Assembly: GCF_008329945.1 (NCBI RefSeq) | Contig: NZ_CP035807.1 | Span: 1,798,001-1,862,000, forward strand | Length of the DNA stretch: 64,000 bases | Source of the DNA: Thiospirochaeta perfilievii | GTDB taxonomy: Bacteria > Spirochaetota > Spirochaetia > DSM-2461 | Reading direction: 5' to 3' | Shown here: positions 55,773 to 64,000 of the stretch, piece after piece | Numbering within the stretch: position 1 is the stretch's first letter | Layout of the letters: every line of letters begins with the position of its first letter | Position numbers and translations under genes: made by a program | The notes under the pieces: model-generated | Database searches by the model: none | Told to the model about the DNA's origin: nothing | The model's input: the letters and a program-made list of their open reading frames with translations, nothing else

Positions 55773-56465
55773 CTATGTCGTAGATGGATTTTCAGTGTAA
55801 TCATTAAAATCACTTTCAATAACTAACTTTGTTTCATAATCTATAATATCATTACTTATATTTTCTAACAATATACAATTCAATTTCTTGTAAATTATAT
55901 ATTTAAACAACTCTAATAACTCATTAGAATCTAAAAAAAGCTTAATGTTTGTAAACACTACAACTTCATATAAATTCAACTCAGTAACAACATCTACATA
56001 CTGATAAAGTTGTGATAAGATTCCTGAATCTGGCAATTTAATATTTAAGTTCACAAATTTTAAAAACTTATCAGGTGTGAAATCTGAATTTATTACCAAA
56101 TCAATATCATGCTCAATAATCTTACCTTCAATTTGCTCTATTAAGGTTGAATAGTTAACCTCTAACTTTGATAGGAACTCAATATCTGAGTATAACTCTT
56201 CTGAAATAATAGTAATAAGTTTTTTTTGTATATTTTTCATCTCATATTCTATACTTTCAGGATTACAAATCACTATTTTTTTAGCCCAATTAACACTTTT
56301 ACTGTTTTCAAAAAATATTATGTTCTCTTTCAATTCAGTACTAGCCACATATGCTTTAAAGCTTTCTATAATATTTCTATATAGTTGTTTGTTATGAATT
56401 TCTAAGGTTATTAAATTATCATTAAACTGTAATTCATCAAAATTACTAATCTTAAAACTAATCAT
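55773..56465 (-). CDS. csn2: CRISPR-associated protein Csn2 (type II-A)
   Basis: 230 residues. Csn2 forms a DNA-end-binding ring needed for spacer acquisition in type II-A. The N terminus (SNFDELQFNDNLITLEIHNKQLYRNIIESF) and the segment VVVFTNIKLFLDSNELLELFKYIIYKKLNCILLEN fit the family, whose degenerate P-loop fold lacks Walker motifs. Its length matches the roughly 220-residue short form. Position and size rather than strong motifs support the call. The start overlaps cas2 by four bases. Confidence 0.85.
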   Translation of the reverse strand: MISFKISNFDELQFNDNLITLEIHNKQLYRNIIESFKAYVASTELKENIIFFENSKSVNWAKKIVICNPESIEYEMKNIQKKLITIISEELYSDIEFLSKLEVNYSTLIEQIEGKIIEHDIDLVINSDFTPDKFLKFVNLNIKLPDSGILSQLYQYVDVVTELNLYEVVVFTNIKLFLDSNELLELFKYIIYKKLNCILLENISNDIIDYETKLVIESDFNDYTENPSTT

Positions 56466-56782
56466 AATATTATTAGCCTATCTGTTGAGTCTAAATTAGA
56501 GTAGTGTACTTCTCCGATAAAGGTATCTACAGAGGAGAACTGACGTTCGGTTACCACAAGAACTTGCACCAACCCATTTGGAGGTAAATCTTTTTTTATC
56601 CTAGATTTTATTAAATTTACTGAAGATGAGTTTAGTGCTAATTTTGTATAGACTGATTTTTGTTGCATAATAAAACCCTCTTTAAGTAGAGACCTTCTAA
56701 ATCTATTATAAAAATATCGTTCTTTAGGCGTTTCCATAGGTAGATCAAAAAAAAGTAGCACTCTCATAAACCTCCTCTTCAA
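56462..56782 (-). CDS. cas2: CRISPR-associated endoribonuclease-fold protein Cas2
   Basis: 106 residues. MRVLLFFDLPMET (Asp about residue 13) is the conserved first strand, followed by KERYFYNRFRRSLLKEGFIMQQKSVY, typical of type II Cas2. It bridges two Cas1 dimers during spacer integration. Starts and ends with four-base ATGA overlaps with cas1 and csn2. Confidence 0.95.
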   Translation of the reverse strand: MKRRFMRVLLFFDLPMETPKERYFYNRFRRSLLKEGFIMQQKSVYTKLALNSSSVNLIKSRIKKDLPPNGLVQVLVVTERQFSSVDTFIGEVHYSNLDSTDRLIIL

Positions 56783-57651
56783 AACTTAGTTTCATAAAAC
56801 TTAATACTATTTACACTATTCTTATCTAAAGAATCAAATATACTCTTTACATAGATCTTTATTGCATTGGTTACATATTGTTCCTTTTTATTTATGTTTA
56901 CCGTTCTATTAAGAATATTTATAAGGTCTTGTTTATAAGAAGTATTAAACTCTCTATCTTGATTTCTAAATACATATTCATCAATTAATATTCTAAAAGG
57001 CTCCATTAAGTCAGATGATAAATTAAACTGATTAAACTCACTTTTATGCCATATTCCTAACTGTGTAAAATACCCATTGCTAACCACTTCTTTATTAAAA
57101 CAAGATAGTATTATTGAATAACCATAATCTAATGCTTTGTTTATAGAGGAACAGTTATCTCTAGTAAAACTTTTACCAAAAAGTGCATTAAAATAAACCT
57201 TAGCAGCATGCCCTTCTCTATTTGTAGGGTCATTTTGTTCTGTTCCCTTATAATAACCTTCTAATATGGAGGACTCTTCCTTTGAATTAGCTTTAAGAAG
57301 TTGGGACTGCTTTCTTATTTTTTCTGTAACAATAGATGTCCATACAAATTCTTTAGTAGTTACATCCCAATTGAGCTGTTTATTTAGTTTTTTACTGGTA
57401 TTGTAACTGCCGTATAAACTTAATAATTGACTTTGTGGGTTATGTGTCTCATCACAAAAAACAATATATATTTTGTGCTTAACTAGTTCACATAGCAGGT
57501 ATGTCGTAATTACAACTTGTGTTGAATCAATAATAAGCATCTCTATTTCAGATAGGTGTATTAGTTTTAAATCATCACTTCTAACATAGAGATGTTCATT
57601 TTTATAGCTAAGTTTACATTTACTTGTAACTAATACAGTTCTAAAACTCAT
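56779..57651 (-). CDS. cas1: CRISPR-associated integrase Cas1
   Basis: 290 residues. The metal-binding residues are visible: Glu 146 in NREGHAAKVYF, His 202 in QLGIWHKSEFNQFNL, and the acidic pair Asp 214 and Glu 217 in SSDLMEPFRILID. Integrates new spacers at the leader end with Cas2. Its start shares one base with the cas9 stop (TAATG), so translation is coupled. Confidence 0.96.
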   Translation of the reverse strand: MSFRTVLVTSKCKLSYKNEHLYVRSDDLKLIHLSEIEMLIIDSTQVVITTYLLCELVKHKIYIVFCDETHNPQSQLLSLYGSYNTSKKLNKQLNWDVTTKEFVWTSIVTEKIRKQSQLLKANSKEESSILEGYYKGTEQNDPTNREGHAAKVYFNALFGKSFTRDNCSSINKALDYGYSIILSCFNKEVVSNGYFTQLGIWHKSEFNQFNLSSDLMEPFRILIDEYVFRNQDREFNTSYKQDLINILNRTVNINKKEQYVTNAIKIYVKSIFDSLDKNSVNSIKFYETKF

Positions 57652-60600
57652 TACAACTTGTACCTCTTTTCATAAAAACCTGTTATTGATTGGTCTATAA
57701 AAGTCATTTCATCTCTGTTAAGAGCAAAACTTGCAATAATACCTGTTCCAACAGAGCAACCTATTTTCTTTAAATCAATCTGACTTGACCCTGATTTTGT
57801 TACATCTAGAAGTTTTAATATAATTTGAGTTTTTTCCTCCTTTGATAGATTTATGAAAAGATCTCTATTTAAAGTCATTTTTTCTGATATCGTACTATAT
57901 TTATAATAATGAGTTTCTAATTTCTTAATATAATAGTCATAAAATTCTTCAAATAATGAGTCATTAACTTTATCTATACTTTTGTTGCTAGTTATATCTT
58001 TTATAAATAATGTAAACTTATTATCCAGAAAAAGTTGAGTTGCAGTATGAAGATAAGCTTCACTAGCAATATAAAATTCAGATCCACCTTGTATGAATAG
58101 CTGATTAAGATAAATCTTATCTTTTAATATTTTATATTCATCTACATCTAGTGAATCTTTTATAAATTTATCTAGAGCAACCTCAAGATTTTTAGAAGAT
58201 GCAATATTAACCGGAACTCCTACAATTCTATTGAACACTTTTTTACCCTTTTTTGCTTCAATAGCTATACAATAAGCTCTATTTTCAGAAGTATAAAAAC
58301 CATACTTTTCAGGAGAAAGGTTCTCTTTTAAAGGAATTTTATTATTACCTTTACTAGTGTTAGAATGAATTGTTGATTTCCAAAAACCTCCTTTATCTTC
58401 ACCACTGTTCTCTTTTAACTGCTTAGTAATTAACACATTTTTATATGCTAAAACCTTCCTTACCTTATCTGAAAGTTCTATATTTTTATTTAAACCACCA
58501 ATAACAAACCCATATTTAGAACCAGTTGATTCTTTAAGGTAATTTTTCCATGTGAACTTAGTTTGCCTATCAAAAATATGTTTACCAACAACACAGGTTA
58601 TATATGCGTCATGGGCATGGTGTAAGTCATTTAAGTTACGAATTTTATATAATTTATTTGCTTTTCTATAGCTAGAAGTTAATTGAGCTTTAACAGAGAC
58701 AACATTTTTTGCATATTTATAATCTTTAAAGATATTTAATACATGTTTTGAAATCTGTCTAGTTTCAACTAGCTGCCTACTAATAAAACCTTTATAATCC
58801 TGTTCTGAAAAGCTAGTTTTCTTTAGATTATTGTGTTTAATTTTTGATATTAGCCCCTGCTGTTCTAAGTTCTCCCATAGAATATATACAGATTTAGGTA
58901 TATCCATTCTTGAATTTACTGGCTGATCTAATTTGTCCATATTTGCTTTAGCTATAACAAGAACTTTGTTATTGAAGCTATCATCTTTAATAAAAGATTG
59001 AGGTATAATATGGTCTATATGATAATTAGAAAGTTGATTAATATGTAGAGGTTTCCCAGTATACATACACTTTCCATTCTGGGTTAAATAAAGAAAAAGT
59101 CTGCTGCTCTCAATTCTTTCGTCTTTTACTACTTCGGGGTCATTTATTATTTTGTAATCGAAGTAACTATCATTTTTTATCTTTTTATAAAGATCGTCTA
59201 ACATTTTTCTTCTGGATGTTGTACGTTTCTTCTCTTGATTATCTCTAGCCATCTCAATATAGATTCTTTGAGGTTTGTTTTTATCTTTCCCTTTAGACAT
59301 AATCTTTATAATTTCATCTACTATTTTAACTGATTGCCATATACCCTTTTTATTGGCTGGAGATGTAGGTAAAGATTCAATATCTTCTTTATATGTAACT
59401 TTAGTAGAGTTTAGATTACTTTCTAGTCTAATTTCATTAATTTTATCATTAAAACCAAACTCATCATCATTTACAATCTCCATAAAGTTATAGTTTGATT
59501 TTCTCATTATATTTATTATTGTTAGATCAACATGATTTACATTGTTACCTTTTATACCATCGAGTAACCTAGCAGATAGACGCGACCATCCAGAATAACT
59601 CTTTTTCAGTATTTTCTTAATTTGCTCTTTAGTGATCTCTGGATATTTTTTAGTAATTTGCTTTCTAATGATCTCTTTACTATTGTAAATTGTCAGCCAT
59701 TCAATAATCTTTTCTACTTTATTTGGATTATCTTCGACATATCCTTCTCCAAAGATCTTTTCAAAGTCTATATAAGATGTTAATGATGATGCAAATTTGT
59801 TCTCTTGTTGAGTTCCTGTAATCTCATCGTCATAATTATAGACTCCTCCTTGTTTTGTAGAGTACGCAATATCACTGTTATTTAGATAATCTTTAATTTT
59901 TTTAATAGTAACATTTTTATACTTTTTAAATACATCTCTTATAATATCTCTTTTAAGATCCATTGATAATAATTTCCCACCGATTCTTACCTTATTAAGC
60001 TCGTTTAATAGAATAAATTCGGAGTAAAGTATTGAGTTTTTAGGTATAACATCTTCTTTAGGCAGGTATGTACATTTATTAGTCATTCTTCTAATAAATT
60101 TTTCAGCAGTTTTATCTATATCAATTACATCTTTATAATTCCATGGTAAAATTTCTCCTTCAGTTAACCTTTCCATCCATGCAAATTCAGATTTATCTTC
60201 AGAAACCAAAGGACCAACATAGTATGGAATTTTAAAAGTTAAAATAGAGAGAATCTTCTCTATATCCAGACTAGGGTAGAATTTGCTTTGTTTTACTAGG
60301 ATTTGTTCTAACTCCTGTTTATGTAACTGATATGGTATACCTACATTCTCTTTCGATCTAATTTTTTTTAGAAAATCTTCTTTTTCGATCTGCTCAATAC
60401 AATATATGTAATCTTTATTATCTGATAATTCGACTTTATACTTTTCTAGTATAGCTTTAATACTTTTATTTAGCTGTTCATTAGAACATGAGCTTTCATT
60501 ATTAATGTAGGCGGTATAACTTACCTTTTCTGCTTTTTTACTATGAAATATAGATTTGTAATATTCTTTCAAGGTAGTTATTTTAAATAGACTTTTTAAG

Positions 60601-61550
60601 TGTTTCTTATCTTTTTTATGTTTATTGAATCTTTGTACCATAGCGCTAGAAATATTGTGTTCATCTCCTAATATTTCAGAAAGGATGAAACCACTATATA
60701 CCTGCTCTATAGATTCAAACAGGTAATAATCATCACCTGTTATTTCCATGATAACAGAATCTTCTAACTCTTCAGAAAATGATTTATTGTATTTAATATC
60801 ACTATCGTTTACCATAAATATTTTAGGGAAATTAGCTTTATACCCTACTATTGCCTTAGATATCTCAGTGATCTCTTTTTTATATTGTTTATCAAATAGA
60901 TCAACAATTTCTTTTTGTTTGTCACCTTTTTTCTTATTTTTATCTAGCAGTATAACTTGAACTTCATTTACCGTAGGTAGGTTCATATTTTCATCGTAAA
61001 AATCTGAGATGCTTTCAAGCATTTTTTCAATAGATTTAGAAATACCACTCTCTGTATTAAAGTCTGCTTCTTCGTAAATAAAATGACCTCTGAACTTAAT
61101 CATGTGATGTACTGCTAAATATAACAGTCGAATATCTATTTTTTCATCACTCTCTAGAAGCTCTTTACGAAGATGATAAATAGTAGGGTATTTTTGGTGA
61201 TAGGCCTTATCATCAAATGTTTCATCTTCGAAAAGTATATTTTTAGTTTCCTGTTTTTTATCTTCCATCCATAAAAAGGAATTATCCATTCTTCTAAAAA
61301 AGTTTTCATCTATAGGCAATATTTCATTTTCAAATAGAGTTCTTAATAGCTGAATTCTCTGCTTTCTTCTGGCAATTCTTCTACGAGTAGCTCTATGTGT
61401 CCTTCTAACCACTGCTGTATTACCTGAATCAAACAATCTAACACCCATAAGGTTTTTACCTGATTTTCGAATAATATTTAAATTCTCATCAACAACAGAC
61501 CAACCAACAGATGCTGTTCCAATATCTAACCCGATTGAATAATTTTTCAT
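57651..61550 (-). CDS. cas9: Cas9, type II-A RNA-guided DNA endonuclease
   Basis: 1299 residues. RuvC-I YSIGLDIGTASVGWSVVDE (Asp 9), arginine-rich bridge helix from RRTHRATRRRIARRKQRIQL (about 54-73), RuvC-II IYIEMARDNQ (Glu about 765), HNH YHIDHIIPQSFIKDDSFNNK (His about 847), RuvC-III HHAHDAYI (Asp about 982), and a C terminus with IDQSITGFYEKRY, like S. pyogenes-type enzymes. All catalytic residues are present, so both DNA strands should be cut. AAGGA lies before the ATG. First gene of cas9-cas1-cas2-csn2. The PAM cannot be read from sequence. Confidence 0.98.
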   Translation of the reverse strand: MKNYSIGLDIGTASVGWSVVDENLNIIRKSGKNLMGVRLFDSGNTAVVRRTHRATRRRIARRKQRIQLLRTLFENEILPIDENFFRRMDNSFLWMEDKKQETKNILFEDETFDDKAYHQKYPTIYHLRKELLESDEKIDIRLLYLAVHHMIKFRGHFIYEEADFNTESGISKSIEKMLESISDFYDENMNLPTVNEVQVILLDKNKKKGDKQKEIVDLFDKQYKKEITEISKAIVGYKANFPKIFMVNDSDIKYNKSFSEELEDSVIMEITGDDYYLFESIEQVYSGFILSEILGDEHNISSAMVQRFNKHKKDKKHLKSLFKITTLKEYYKSIFHSKKAEKVSYTAYINNESSCSNEQLNKSIKAILEKYKVELSDNKDYIYCIEQIEKEDFLKKIRSKENVGIPYQLHKQELEQILVKQSKFYPSLDIEKILSILTFKIPYYVGPLVSEDKSEFAWMERLTEGEILPWNYKDVIDIDKTAEKFIRRMTNKCTYLPKEDVIPKNSILYSEFILLNELNKVRIGGKLLSMDLKRDIIRDVFKKYKNVTIKKIKDYLNNSDIAYSTKQGGVYNYDDEITGTQQENKFASSLTSYIDFEKIFGEGYVEDNPNKVEKIIEWLTIYNSKEIIRKQITKKYPEITKEQIKKILKKSYSGWSRLSARLLDGIKGNNVNHVDLTIINIMRKSNYNFMEIVNDDEFGFNDKINEIRLESNLNSTKVTYKEDIESLPTSPANKKGIWQSVKIVDEIIKIMSKGKDKNKPQRIYIEMARDNQEKKRTTSRRKMLDDLYKKIKNDSYFDYKIINDPEVVKDERIESSRLFLYLTQNGKCMYTGKPLHINQLSNYHIDHIIPQSFIKDDSFNNKVLVIAKANMDKLDQPVNSRMDIPKSVYILWENLEQQGLISKIKHNNLKKTSFSEQDYKGFISRQLVETRQISKHVLNIFKDYKYAKNVVSVKAQLTSSYRKANKLYKIRNLNDLHHAHDAYITCVVGKHIFDRQTKFTWKNYLKESTGSKYGFVIGGLNKNIELSDKVRKVLAYKNVLITKQLKENSGEDKGGFWKSTIHSNTSKGNNKIPLKENLSPEKYGFYTSENRAYCIAIEAKKGKKVFNRIVGVPVNIASSKNLEVALDKFIKDSLDVDEYKILKDKIYLNQLFIQGGSEFYIASEAYLHTATQLFLDNKFTLFIKDITSNKSIDKVNDSLFEEFYDYYIKKLETHYYKYSTISEKMTLNRDLFINLSKEEKTQIILKLLDVTKSGSSQIDLKKIGCSVGTGIIASFALNRDEMTFIDQSITGFYEKRYKL

Positions 61551-61567
61551 TTTAATTCCTTTTATAC

Positions 61568-61595
61568 TTGATTTTGTTTTTTTATGTTGTATACT
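61568..61595 (+). promoter_or_regulatory. tracrRNA promoter
   Basis: TTGATT at 61568-61573 and TATACT at 61590-61595 are separated by 16 bp and point away from cas9. Transcription would begin at about 61602, just before the anti-repeat. The promoter overlaps the sequence upstream of cas9, which must have its own minus-strand promoter in the same short gap. Confidence 0.7.
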
Positions 61596-61601
61596 TTTAA
61601 T

Positions 61602-61712
61602 TATTCTAGTTCCATCTAGAATGACACACAGAGTTAAAATAAAGTTTTAACTTAAATGCCAATTTGTTTTGGTTTCGCGTAGGCGAATAGACCACCTTTA
61701 TGGTGGTTTTTT
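61602..61712 (+). ncRNA. tracrRNA
   Basis: About 111 nt. The 5' part (TTCTAGTTCCATCTAGAATG and onward to about 61640) is an imperfect copy of the plus-strand repeat and pairs with the minus-strand crRNA repeat, with a bulge between an upper and a lower stem as in known crRNA:tracrRNA duplexes. Then come possible hairpins GTTAAAA/TTTTAAC, CCAA/TTGG and TTCGC-GTAG-GCGAA (61672-61686), and a terminator ACCACC-TTTAT-GGTGGT with T5 at 61691-61712. It is transcribed divergently from cas9, 51 bp from its start codon. Confidence 0.88.
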
Positions 61713-61819
61713 AATTTATAATTTCATTATCAATCATAAAAACGAAAGGATGTTTCGTAAAAATTTATTTTTATTATTTATTATACTTATTTCATCTCCA
61801 AATGCTTAACATTGGTTAA

Positions 61820-62113
61820 GCTTTATATTTATTGATAATGTATGTCGATCCCTATATGCAATTAAATTATTTAAGAAGAATTTCCGATTTTATTAATTAG
61901 ACTGATATAATAAGAAAATAATACAAAAGTACAGGATTTATTTGCCACAATCCTCCCCGCACTCTATTAAAACTTTGTTGATATTATTATACTTGCAGAT
62001 TTTTTTATTACAAGCTAAATAATGCATTTAAAGTTATAGCAATTACATCAACTACAGTTTTAGGAACTATGATCTATCTTGTTAGAAAAGGGAATCACAT
62101 TAGGCAGTCATAG
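61820..62113 (+). pseudogene. Degenerate MFS transporter 3' remnant
   Basis: Two broken reading frames on the plus strand look like transporter sequence: ALYLLIMYVDPYMQLNYLRR with SDFIN before a stop (61820-61900), which recalls a helix followed by the R-x-S-x-x-I-N segment of MFS proteins, and FFYYKLNNAFKVIAIT then LGTMIYLVRKG before a stop at 62111-62113, resembling a last helix with a basic tail. Stops and shifts separate them. With the 5' remnant at 51437 they suggest the gene that received the CRISPR-Cas locus. The rest of 61713-62123 is AT-rich, with one orphan 19-codon signal-peptide-like frame near 61753. Confidence 0.45.
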
Positions 62114-62123
62114 CTCCGTTTTT

Positions 62124-64000
62124 TTAAACTGTAACTACCTCCCTATTTAAAATTTTAGGAATCTTTATAACAAATTGACAACCAACATCAGCTCTACTTC
62201 TAATTGTTATACTCCCATCTAAGTCTCTAATTAGGTTATTAACAAGGGGCATACCTACTCCCTTCCCTGCAACAACATCAGCTTTTTTAGCTGTAGATAA
62301 CCCCTGCTTAAATATAAGTCTAGGAATAATATTATCTGAAAGTTTATCAAACTGTTCTTTTGTTATAATTCTCTCATCATAGGCCTTTTTTCTTATATTT
62401 TGTAAATTTAAACCCTCTCCGTCATCAGAGAAAACAAGATGTAGAGTATCTTCACTCTCCTCTACTTTAATATAAATTAAACCTATTGCCTTTTTACCTA
62501 ATGCCACTCTCTTTTCACTTGATTCGATGCCATGGTAAATTGCATTCCTCATAAGCTGAATTATAATATTTTGAATAGGCTTAAACTGTTCCTCACTAAA
62601 TTTTTCAATACTAAAACCATCTAATTTCAACTGTACAGCCTTATCGTATTTTGTAGAAAGTCTAGAGCACATCTTAACTAAATGCTCTTTTAAATAGTTA
62701 TCAGTATTATGAATACTACCTCCATTAGCCTGAAAGCCCGCCCACTTACTTAATAACTCCTGGATCTTATTAAATGTATTTTGTAACTCACTAAATTTAA
62801 GTGTTAATGGAATAAAATCCTCTGTATCTATCTCACTACTTTTTAAAATCTTCTGCATAGATAGCTCTAACTCTTCCGCTTTTTCAGAGATAAAATTCAG
62901 TTCTAATAACTCAGCATCACCCTTAATTCCATGACTAAGCCTAAATGCTTTCTCTAGTTTATCCCTTGAAGAATCACTCCCCTTTTGGAAGATAGAGTTA
63001 ATTTCAATAAGATCTTTATTAGAGAACTTAAAAAACTCCCTTAACACTGTAGGTTCTACGTGGAGAATTTTGTAGAGTAACTCCATCTCTATATGACTCT
63101 TTTTTCTTGTATGCTCTATCTCTTTATTAAGTTCAAACTCTTCTGAAACATCACTAACCATAACTAGCAGATTTATAATTTCACCCTTTTTTTCTACTCT
63201 TTTAAAGTTAAAAACTAAGTGTTTAGTTCTAAAGCTTCCCTGGTTATTATCAAAGTAGGCATCGACTTCCCTTAAAGGGTTTAATCGTTCCACATGACGC
63301 CACTGAGTCGCGGGATTAAAAGCGACATCTAAAAAGTCTTTAAATAAGTTTTTATCAACTTCTAATAATATTTTCTCTATAAAAGTAATAAAACTAAAAT
63401 CAGCTAAGGATTTCTCCTCTAAAATAAGCTCTAAACTCTTGGAATAGTATTTTCCAATCCCTCCATTTTGAGAAAGTAAGAAAATTCCATCACTTACGTT
63501 TTCTAAGATATTTAAATAATCCCCTTTCTCTACTGTGTTCTCCTCTAACTTATCCAAGACTTCATTATATATTCCAGCAATTTGCCCCACCTCAGTAAAA
63601 GGTTCAACAGGGGCTCTTAAAGAAATATCTCCAGTTGATGCTTGATGATGCAAAACAGTATAAAGATCAAAAATCTCTGTAGACGTTCCGTGCTCAGATT
63701 TATTTAATCCATCGATCTCTTCTTTTAATCCAATTCTTAAGGGATAAATTTTATTTAATAAAAACAAAAAGACAAATGAGATACCAAAGGCCCATACCCC
63801 ACAGGTAATAATACCTACAAGCTGAATTATTATTTGACCTCCTCTATTTAGACCAGTATTTAATATATCTAAATTTCCAAAGATACCAACAGCCAATGTC
63901 CCCCAAATTCCAGAGGAAAGATGGACAGGAATTGCTCCAACAGCATCATCAATTTTTAACTTATCGAGCACCATAGTTGATAAAAACATTACAACACCAC
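62124..64000 (-). CDS. Ammonium transporter (Amt) fused to HPt/CheA-like histidine kinase (partial)
   Basis: The 5' end lies outside the window; the frame is open to position 64000. The visible N-terminal part is the end of an Amt/Rep/Rh channel: KIDDAVGAIPVHLSSGIWGTLAVGIF holds a pore His in VHLSSG, and more helices follow. Then come a PAS-like stretch (NILENVSDGIFLLSQNGGIG), an HPt-like helix LSHGIKGDAELLELNFISEKAEELE, and a CheA-like ATPase (QLMRNAIYHGIESSEKRVALGK, FSDDGEGLNLQNIRKKA, GKGVGMPLVNNLIRDLDGS). It should sense ammonium passing through, or bound to, the channel and phosphorylate a response regulator encoded elsewhere. Confidence 0.88.
   Translation of the reverse strand, partial: GVVMFLSTMVLDKLKIDDAVGAIPVHLSSGIWGTLAVGIFGNLDILNTGLNRGGQIIIQLVGIITCGVWAFGISFVFLFLLNKIYPLRIGLKEEIDGLNKSEHGTSTEIFDLYTVLHHQASTGDISLRAPVEPFTEVGQIAGIYNEVLDKLEENTVEKGDYLNILENVSDGIFLLSQNGGIGKYYSKSLELILEEKSLADFSFITFIEKILLEVDKNLFKDFLDVAFNPATQWRHVERLNPLREVDAYFDNNQGSFRTKHLVFNFKRVEKKGEIINLLVMVSDVSEEFELNKEIEHTRKKSHIEMELLYKILHVEPTVLREFFKFSNKDLIEINSIFQKGSDSSRDKLEKAFRLSHGIKGDAELLELNFISEKAEELELSMQKILKSSEIDTEDFIPLTLKFSELQNTFNKIQELLSKWAGFQANGGSIHNTDNYLKEHLVKMCSRLSTKYDKAVQLKLDGFSIEKFSEEQFKPIQNIIIQLMRNAIYHGIESSEKRVALGKKAIGLIYIKVEESEDTLHLVFSDDGEGLNLQNIRKKAYDERIITKEQFDKLSDNIIPRLIFKQGLSTAKKADVVAGKGVGMPLVNNLIRDLDGSITIRSRADVGCQFVIKIPKILNREVVTV

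Noticed and set aside
61753-61812. 19-codon frame starting MFRKNLFLLFIILISS
   Set aside because: Looks like an isolated signal peptide with no mature part; probably chance or debris in the decayed region.

Overview
This is an AT-rich, gene-dense bacterial chromosome segment that most probably comes from a free-living spirochaete. The pointers are low GC, many membrane-anchored signalling proteins (GGDEF, a SpoIIE-type phosphatase, a CheA-like kinase), a GldA/GldFG-type ABC cluster, RecBCD, and a type II-A Cas9 locus whose repeat resembles, from memory, that of Treponema denticola. No rRNA or tRNA gene was recognised, so the assignment stays an inference.

Layout. 1-4.7 kb: a GldA/GldF/GldG-like ABC cluster ending in a DUF4340 gene broken by an in-frame stop. 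4.7-12.5 kb: nadA-nadB-nadC followed by a diguanylate cyclase gene, with a doubled operator in front of nadA, and nearby an operon encoding an NrtR-like (degenerate Nudix plus winged helix) regulator. 12.6-24 kb: rhodanese, a frameshifted DUF2161 gene, Hsp20 behind a sigma-54-type promoter, a NYN-domain protein, a class I glutamine amidotransferase, a TetR-controlled alpha-amylase, an M16 peptidase and a nitroreductase. 22-31 kb: recC-recB-recD. 31-34 kb: a two-gene phosphatase/anti-sigma-like switch, the phosphatase gene frameshifted. 34-38.3 kb: a single-module NRPS (C-A-T-reductase) predicted to use serine. 38.3-40.2 kb: a solute-binding lipoprotein plus a histidine kinase. 40.15-40.64 kb: a DnaA-box cluster with an AT-rich stretch, a candidate replication origin. 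40.6-51.3 kb: hypothetical proteins, a heterodimeric ABC exporter, an acetyltransferase and a neopullulanase-type GH13 enzyme.

The most striking part is 51.4-62.1 kb: a complete type II-A CRISPR-Cas locus lying inside the ruins of an MFS transporter gene. The start of that gene (51437-51619) runs straight into the oldest repeat, and degenerate pieces of what looks like its end lie beyond the tracrRNA (61820-62113). The locus reads leftward as cas9-cas1-cas2-csn2-leader-array, with tracrRNA divergent from cas9. The array holds 43 full repeats with uniform 30-bp spacers, but an IS3-family element splits it into a leader-proximal block (33 repeats) and a leader-distal block (10 repeats plus a fragment). 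The IS has no target duplication and sits at the border between two repeat variants, so it marks a rearrangement.

Three genes carry single-base frameshifts at homopolymer runs (A7, C5, A6) and one has an in-frame TAA. These may be assembly errors or real decay. The last gene, cut by the window end, is an Amt-type ammonium transporter fused to an HPt/CheA-like kinase.
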